Shown here one piece after another: positions 60,255 through 64,000 of a stretch of 64,000 nt of DNA (positions within the stretch are counted from its first letter, which is position 1; each line of letters begins with the position of its first letter). Source of the stretch: Planctomycetia bacterium (GTDB taxonomy: Bacteria > Planctomycetota > Planctomycetia > Gemmatales > HRBIN36); NCBI GenBank assembly GCA_016795155.1, contig JAEUIE010000014.1:32876-96875 (forward strand), read 5' to 3'. The notes under the pieces were generated by a model. The model saw nothing but the letters and a program-made list of their open reading frames with translations. It had not been told where the DNA came from and did not search any database. A program made the translations under genes and the position numbers.

Positions 60255-61748
60255 TTATTTGACTCGAACAAGGTCCGGCAGCTTCCAGGTCTTCTTCCAG
60301 AACGGCTCGTCGGGGCCGTACAGCCGCAGCCAGATGTACGGCTTCTTGTCCATCGTCGGGATCCAGTTGGATTCCAGGCCTTCCGGAGCCTTCGGACCGA
60401 CGTAGATGTCCACGCTCCCGTCGTCGTTGACCTTCATCTTGTCCTTGTCGAACGTCCCCAAGCCGGAGCGATCCTGCGGGTTATCAATGAAGCCCCAGTT
60501 GGCGTTGTCGTAGACCGTGATCGACCAGAACTGTTTGGCAGGGGTGTCCTTCGGGACTCGGATGCGGTACAGGCTGCCGGCCTCGAGCGGCTTGCCGTCT
60601 GTGTCGGCGATTGGCGCCAGGTATACTGTGCCGGCCTTCTCGTCGAGGACGGCCGGGTAGAAGGTGTAGAAGAACCAGCAGGCGGCCCGCTTGTCCACCT
60701 CCACGGCCCGATCGTTGACGAACTCGAAGCCTCGATTCTCGTCAGGAACCATGACGAAGGCCCACTTACGATCGGGCCACCACAGGTTCTTCTCGTGCAG
60801 GTCGCGGGTGAGCTTCTGGATGTAGTGGTAGGCATCGACGACGCCCCGCTCCATCGCCGCCTTCATCTTCGGCGACGGGTTGAACGGCTTGCCCTTCTCG
60901 ATGCCGATCGTGGCCAGCATCCCGATCATCACCTTGTCCCGCGGCTCAACCGGTTCCACGCTGATGATGTCGTGGATGTCCTGCAGGGCGCGGATGTCGT
61001 AGTAGGGCAGCGTGTACACGGGGATGGGCAGCCCGTCCACGAATTTGGTCGGCTTGGGGTTAGCCGCATCGGCCAGCGGGTACATCTTCAGCGTCTTCGT
61101 GTAGGCGTAAGCATCGGCCGCCGTCGCCCCCTTCGCCGGGATGGAGCGAAAGACCAGGACGATGCGGTACGTCGAACTTCGGATCGGGAAATAGCCGTCG
61201 GGAATCTGTTCATTGTACCCGGGAGGGATGAGCAGATACTTGCCGCCCTTCCCCTTGTCCGCCCCGACAGGTCCGACCCCCGCGATGGTGGCTTCCCAGG
61301 CGTTGACGACCTGGCCGTACAGGCTGGCCTTCTCCGACACGGCAGGCACTTCCAGCACCACCGGCCCCTTGCGGAGGTCCGTCACCGCTGCGATGTAAGG
61401 TGTCGCCGTGTTGGCGGTGATGGCTTTGTGCTTCGTCCGCAACGTGTCCGAATACGCCAGGATGACGTTGTCTTCGACGCCCGGCAGGGCGAGCACTCCC
61501 TGGCGGAACCGCTGCATGGCCGACGCCGGCATGGCCCACACCACGGCCTCGAACGCGCGTTGGTAAGCGACCTGCTCTTCGAGATCGGGCACGGATTGTT
61601 TGGCGCCGGGGAGCGGCTGGCCGCCGGGCGTCTTGTCCTGCGCGGTCACGGCCTGCGTCAGGCAGGGGACGACGAGACAACCGAGAACCAGTGCGGTCCT
61701 GGCAAGGGAACACACCCATCTGACTGGCAGTGACCGGAACACGCGCAT
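60255..61748 (-). CDS. DUF1254/DUF1214-domain secreted protein 2
   Basis: 497 residues. It has a signal peptide ending near 'AVTAQDK', then the DUF1254 part ('VVWAMPASAMQRFRQGVLALPG', 'TATPYIAAVTDLRKGPVVLEVP') and DUF1214 part ('FWSITVYDNANWGFIDNPQ', 'DGSVDIYVGPKAPEGLESNW', 'WLRLYGPDEPFWKKTWKLP'). GAGGAG sits only 1 nt before the ATG at 61748, but 7 nt before a GTG at 61742, so the GTG may be the real start. It shares the last 40 residues' layout with protein 1. An AraC gene is divergent, 176 nt away. Confidence 0.88.
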   Translation of the reverse strand: MRVFRSLPVRWVCSLARTALVLGCLVVPCLTQAVTAQDKTPGGQPLPGAKQSVPDLEEQVAYQRAFEAVVWAMPASAMQRFRQGVLALPGVEDNVILAYSDTLRTKHKAITANTATPYIAAVTDLRKGPVVLEVPAVSEKASLYGQVVNAWEATIAGVGPVGADKGKGGKYLLIPPGYNEQIPDGYFPIRSSTYRIVLVFRSIPAKGATAADAYAYTKTLKMYPLADAANPKPTKFVDGLPIPVYTLPYYDIRALQDIHDIISVEPVEPRDKVMIGMLATIGIEKGKPFNPSPKMKAAMERGVVDAYHYIQKLTRDLHEKNLWWPDRKWAFVMVPDENRGFEFVNDRAVEVDKRAACWFFYTFYPAVLDEKAGTVYLAPIADTDGKPLEAGSLYRIRVPKDTPAKQFWSITVYDNANWGFIDNPQDRSGLGTFDKDKMKVNDDGSVDIYVGPKAPEGLESNWIPTMDKKPYIWLRLYGPDEPFWKKTWKLPDLVRVK

Positions 61749-61924
61749 TCTCCTCGTGAATGAAAATTGAATCTAGGGAAGGTTAAACTAGCGAATATCG
61801 TTCTCTGGATTGAAATGTCTCTTATAAAGGTAAGCCGATAAAATAGTGGTGTCTACGTATTTTCGGCCACTTGCAGGTATGGCTATAAGCGGCGGATACG
61901 CGCTTTGACGCGCTCGGGATTAAG

Positions 61925-62875
61925 ATGATACATCTCACCTTCACCGAATACGAAGCCTTCACCGACGCTATACGGGAAGCGTCCATGACGATGCGGATGA
62001 GTTGCCGAGAGGAGTCCAAATGGACGTTGCAGTACGCGACCGTCGGTTCCATACGCGTTCAACAAGGTTACGAAGGTGGTGGCAGCATTGCAGAGGGGGT
62101 AACTGGCAGCGATGGGTGGACTTTTTACCACCAAGCGAGGCCGGGCCACACCAACGGACAACTAACGACCAGGGATGAGGTTTTCCTGGCCCCACCGGAA
62201 CGCGAGTTTTGCCTTGTCTGCCACCCAGCTCATGCCTGGCTCACGGTAACGATTCAGACTCCCTTATTGTTTGAATCAGCGCAAGAGTTAGAGTTTGCAT
62301 CCTCCGCCAGACCCCAACTGCTCAAACCGCCGCCACCCTTTACTCGACAATTCACATCGCTGGTTCATCGTTTCTTCTCGGCTGCCGAATCCCGACCTCA
62401 GCTTCTGGGTTCCCCCGTTGCCTTGGACTCGTTTCAAACTGAATTACTGCTGGCAGCGAAGAATCTTTTCACGAGGTCTCAACTTTCCACAAGAGGTCAC
62501 TTCGTTCGTTGGCATGAGCAAACGAAGGCAGCGGTAGAACTTGCCATGAGTCATGCTGACAACTCTCTCTCCATCCCAGACCTGGCTCGACAAAATGGCG
62601 TTCCGGAACGAACTCTCCGAACCGCCTTTCAACGATGCTATGGCCTCTCGCCAGTAGAGTTCCTTCGCTGTTATCGTCTGCATCAAGCCCGCCAACTACT
62701 TCTTCGTAGTTGTCCCGACGAGACGACCGTCACCCGGATTGCCTTCCGACTGGGTTTTTGGGATCTGGGGCGGTTCGCCGGTGCGTATCGGCGGCTCTTC
62801 GGCGAACGCCCCTCCGAGACACTTCAGAAGCCCTTTCCAGCATCAAACGGCGTACGGTTTAATCTGGCGCCTTGA
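61925..62875 (+). CDS. AraC-family transcriptional regulator
   Basis: 316 residues. The N-terminal 200 residues are a sensing domain of unrecognised type (FYHQARPGHTNGQL; EREFCLVCHPAHAW). The C-terminal AraC double helix-turn-helix is clear: 'LSIPDLARQNGVPERTLRTAF' in pieces, 'CYGLSPVEFLRCYRLHQARQ', and 'VTRIAFRLGFWDLGRFAGAYRRLFGERPSE'. It likely controls the divergent DUF1254 pair through the shared 61749-61924 region. Its stop codon sits in a hairpin. Confidence 0.85.
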   Translation: MIHLTFTEYEAFTDAIREASMTMRMSCREESKWTLQYATVGSIRVQQGYEGGGSIAEGVTGSDGWTFYHQARPGHTNGQLTTRDEVFLAPPEREFCLVCHPAHAWLTVTIQTPLLFESAQELEFASSARPQLLKPPPPFTRQFTSLVHRFFSAAESRPQLLGSPVALDSFQTELLLAAKNLFTRSQLSTRGHFVRWHEQTKAAVELAMSHADNSLSIPDLARQNGVPERTLRTAFQRCYGLSPVEFLRCYRLHQARQLLLRSCPDETTVTRIAFRLGFWDLGRFAGAYRRLFGERPSETLQKPFPASNGVRFNLAP

Positions 62876-62888
62876 GCAAAAGGCGCCA
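62865..62888. terminator. Hairpin over the araC-like stop codon, between convergent genes
   Basis: TGGCGCCTT (62865-62873) pairs with AAGGCGCCA (62880-62888); the TGA stop is at 62873-62875 inside. A short A/T loop but no T-run, so a bidirectional terminator is likely but not certain. Confidence 0.6.
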
Positions 62889-62898
62889 TCACACATCA

Positions 62899-64000
62899 TC
62901 AGAATTTGATGTTGAGTCGAAGACCGGCGACATATGCGGTATCACCAAGAGACGTGCCTGGCCGAATGACCTGAAAATCTGGCGTCAGGTTAACGGCAGG
63001 AGTCAGTTGGAAATTGTAAAAGACTTCGAGCCCCATGCCGTCGCGTGGGCCAAACAGAGCTTGTGGAATCGGACCAAACTCATCGCTCGCTCCCACATAA
63101 AAGCCACCAATACCAAAGGTATCACCACGGCAATGGGCGAAGGGACTATATCCACCGATTCCGCAACTCAGGAAGTAATGGATCGGTGTGGGATTGGCAT
63201 CGCTGATGGATGCTCTTCCAAAGAGTCCCCAACCCCGTTTGGTTTCTTCTGAATAAACCTGCAGGTACTGATCAAATCCATAGTACAGCGTGTATGAACC
63301 CCAGCGCGTTGCAAAGCCCTGGACTGGCTTCTCCGGGTAATCGCCTGGAGGTGGTAGATTGAATTGCAAGTCGGTCATTTCCACATTCTTCCACAGTCCG
63401 CCGACGTGCTGTTCACCGGGAAGCGAGAAGAAGTTGGTTTTCACTTTCACCTCACCGCCCAGAATAATCCCCTTGGAAAAGAGATCGTCCACTCGCAGAA
63501 ACTCGCGTGTCTGGTCCTGTGGATCCATCGCGAAGACTGTAATGGCTCCCCATTCACGCGGGCTGACCGCTCCGAATTGCATGGCCGAGTAAGGTAATGC
63601 CAGAAGAAAAGCAGGATTGGCAATCAATGCCTGATTCATGAATTGCGCGATACCATTTCCTCCCGCGAAATCATCCTGGTCTACTGCACCGATCACATTC
63701 TTCTTGCCCGCAAAGAGAACAAGTTCTTTCGAAAGTGGCTGAGTAAAGACAAAATCGGTGAGCATTGGGACGCCTTCCCGATCAGGCACGGGTGGCAAAG
63801 CTGCGGGAAAGATGGCGGGAGCAAAAGCGCCCGTACGCAGGCTGACATTACCGTATTCTCCCCACCAGTGCTGCAGACCAATCAGCAATTTTCCCTGGGG
63901 CATACCGCCAAATTTTTCCAGGTCCACGAGCGCTTGATACTCTCCACGACCCGTGTAGGCGAAGGCGTCTCCTTGTGCAAAGGGTGGCGGAACCGGTCGA
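62899..64000 (-). CDS. Carbohydrate-selective porin, OprB-like, partial (5' end outside window)
   Basis: The frame is open through the right edge, so the N-terminus and signal peptide are missing; 366 codons are visible. Barrel strands with periodic Gly/aromatic residues ('FAYTGRGEYQALVDLEKFGG', 'LIGLQHWWGEYGNVSLRTGA', 'WGSYTLYYGFDQYLQVY', 'GMGLEVFYNFQLTPAVNLTPDFQ') and the terminal 'AGLRLNIKF' fit the OprB family of outer-membrane sugar channels. It converges on the araC-like gene. Confidence 0.82.
   Translation of the reverse strand, partial: RPVPPPFAQGDAFAYTGRGEYQALVDLEKFGGMPQGKLLIGLQHWWGEYGNVSLRTGAFAPAIFPAALPPVPDREGVPMLTDFVFTQPLSKELVLFAGKKNVIGAVDQDDFAGGNGIAQFMNQALIANPAFLLALPYSAMQFGAVSPREWGAITVFAMDPQDQTREFLRVDDLFSKGIILGGEVKVKTNFFSLPGEQHVGGLWKNVEMTDLQFNLPPPGDYPEKPVQGFATRWGSYTLYYGFDQYLQVYSEETKRGWGLFGRASISDANPTPIHYFLSCGIGGYSPFAHCRGDTFGIGGFYVGASDEFGPIPQALFGPRDGMGLEVFYNFQLTPAVNLTPDFQVIRPGTSLGDTAYVAGLRLNIKF

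Noticed and set aside
1..64000. CRISPR arrays, tRNA or rRNA genes
   Set aside because: I saw no regularly spaced direct repeats and no cloverleaf or rRNA-like sequence in the intergenic spaces; a covariance search was not possible.

Overview
The window reads as chromosomal DNA of a planctomycete, most likely a member of the Gemmatales. The evidence is a PEP-CTERM protein, a DUF1559-type prepilin-like protein, an N-terminal motif of the 'LxVExLExRxLPA' type joined to a dockerin end, BBP7-like outer-membrane proteins with Met/Gly-rich leaders, a zinc-ribbon membrane protein, a DUF1254 pair, and an mtdB gene of tetrahydromethanopterin C1 metabolism outside methylotrophic proteobacteria. Genes are mostly in short operons or alone. 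Intergenic spaces carry several families of palindromic repeats. No rRNA, tRNA, CRISPR array or complete prophage was seen.

Layout. 1-9,100: a partial secreted protein, a rhomboid protease, thiol peroxidase with a strong bidirectional terminator, a PEP-CTERM protein, membrane and zinc-ribbon proteins, and a serine-hydrolase-like protein. 9,200-12,600: a UmuC-like Y-family polymerase followed 2 nt later by a small protein starting Met-Cys that resembles a reduced SRAP/HMCES domain, then an RlmI-type methyltransferase. 13,200-27,900: housekeeping and envelope genes (BBP7-like protein, enolase-superfamily enzyme, purQ, PQQ-like propeller, mutS, beta-hydroxyacid dehydrogenase, NrnA-like DHH phosphoesterase, transketolase, apbE) with a RAYT transposase bracketed by inverted REP-like sequences. 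28,000-35,200: a small ParB-like/DUF4265 cluster, a DUF4912 protein, a predicted pseudokinase and a large secreted double-DTG aspartic-protease-like protein. 35,300-37,800: pheS, rplT and rpmI, with a DUF433/DUF5615 toxin-antitoxin pair placed between rplT and pheS. 37,900-48,800: YbjN, prepilin-like, YHS-like, TetR, Nudix, S9 peptidase, trmB, an outer-membrane protein, hisH, mtdB and a Pro/Tyr-rich envelope protein. 49,100-54,000: an AT-rich OLD-like ATPase/TOPRIM gene bracketed by inverted copies of a three-hairpin repeat, then a four-gene operon containing a papain-like protease with a complete Gln/Cys/His/Asn set. 54,000-58,200: rsmE, a D-2-hydroxyacid dehydrogenase, a second, empty, inverted pair of the three-hairpin repeat, a dus gene and a YchF-like ATPase. 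58,600-64,000: two GC-rich DUF1254/DUF1214 paralogues, a divergent AraC regulator and a partial OprB-like porin.

The strongest candidates for something undescribed are (i) the three-hairpin repeat family, whose stems keep pairing while their bases change, and which brackets the OLD-like nuclease gene; (ii) the operon at 51,155-53,923 with a holin-like membrane protein, a secreted protein and a papain-like protease; (iii) the Y-polymerase/SRAP-like pair; and (iv) the pseudokinase with a UUCG hairpin over its possible start. All functional calls were made by reading motifs, without database searches.
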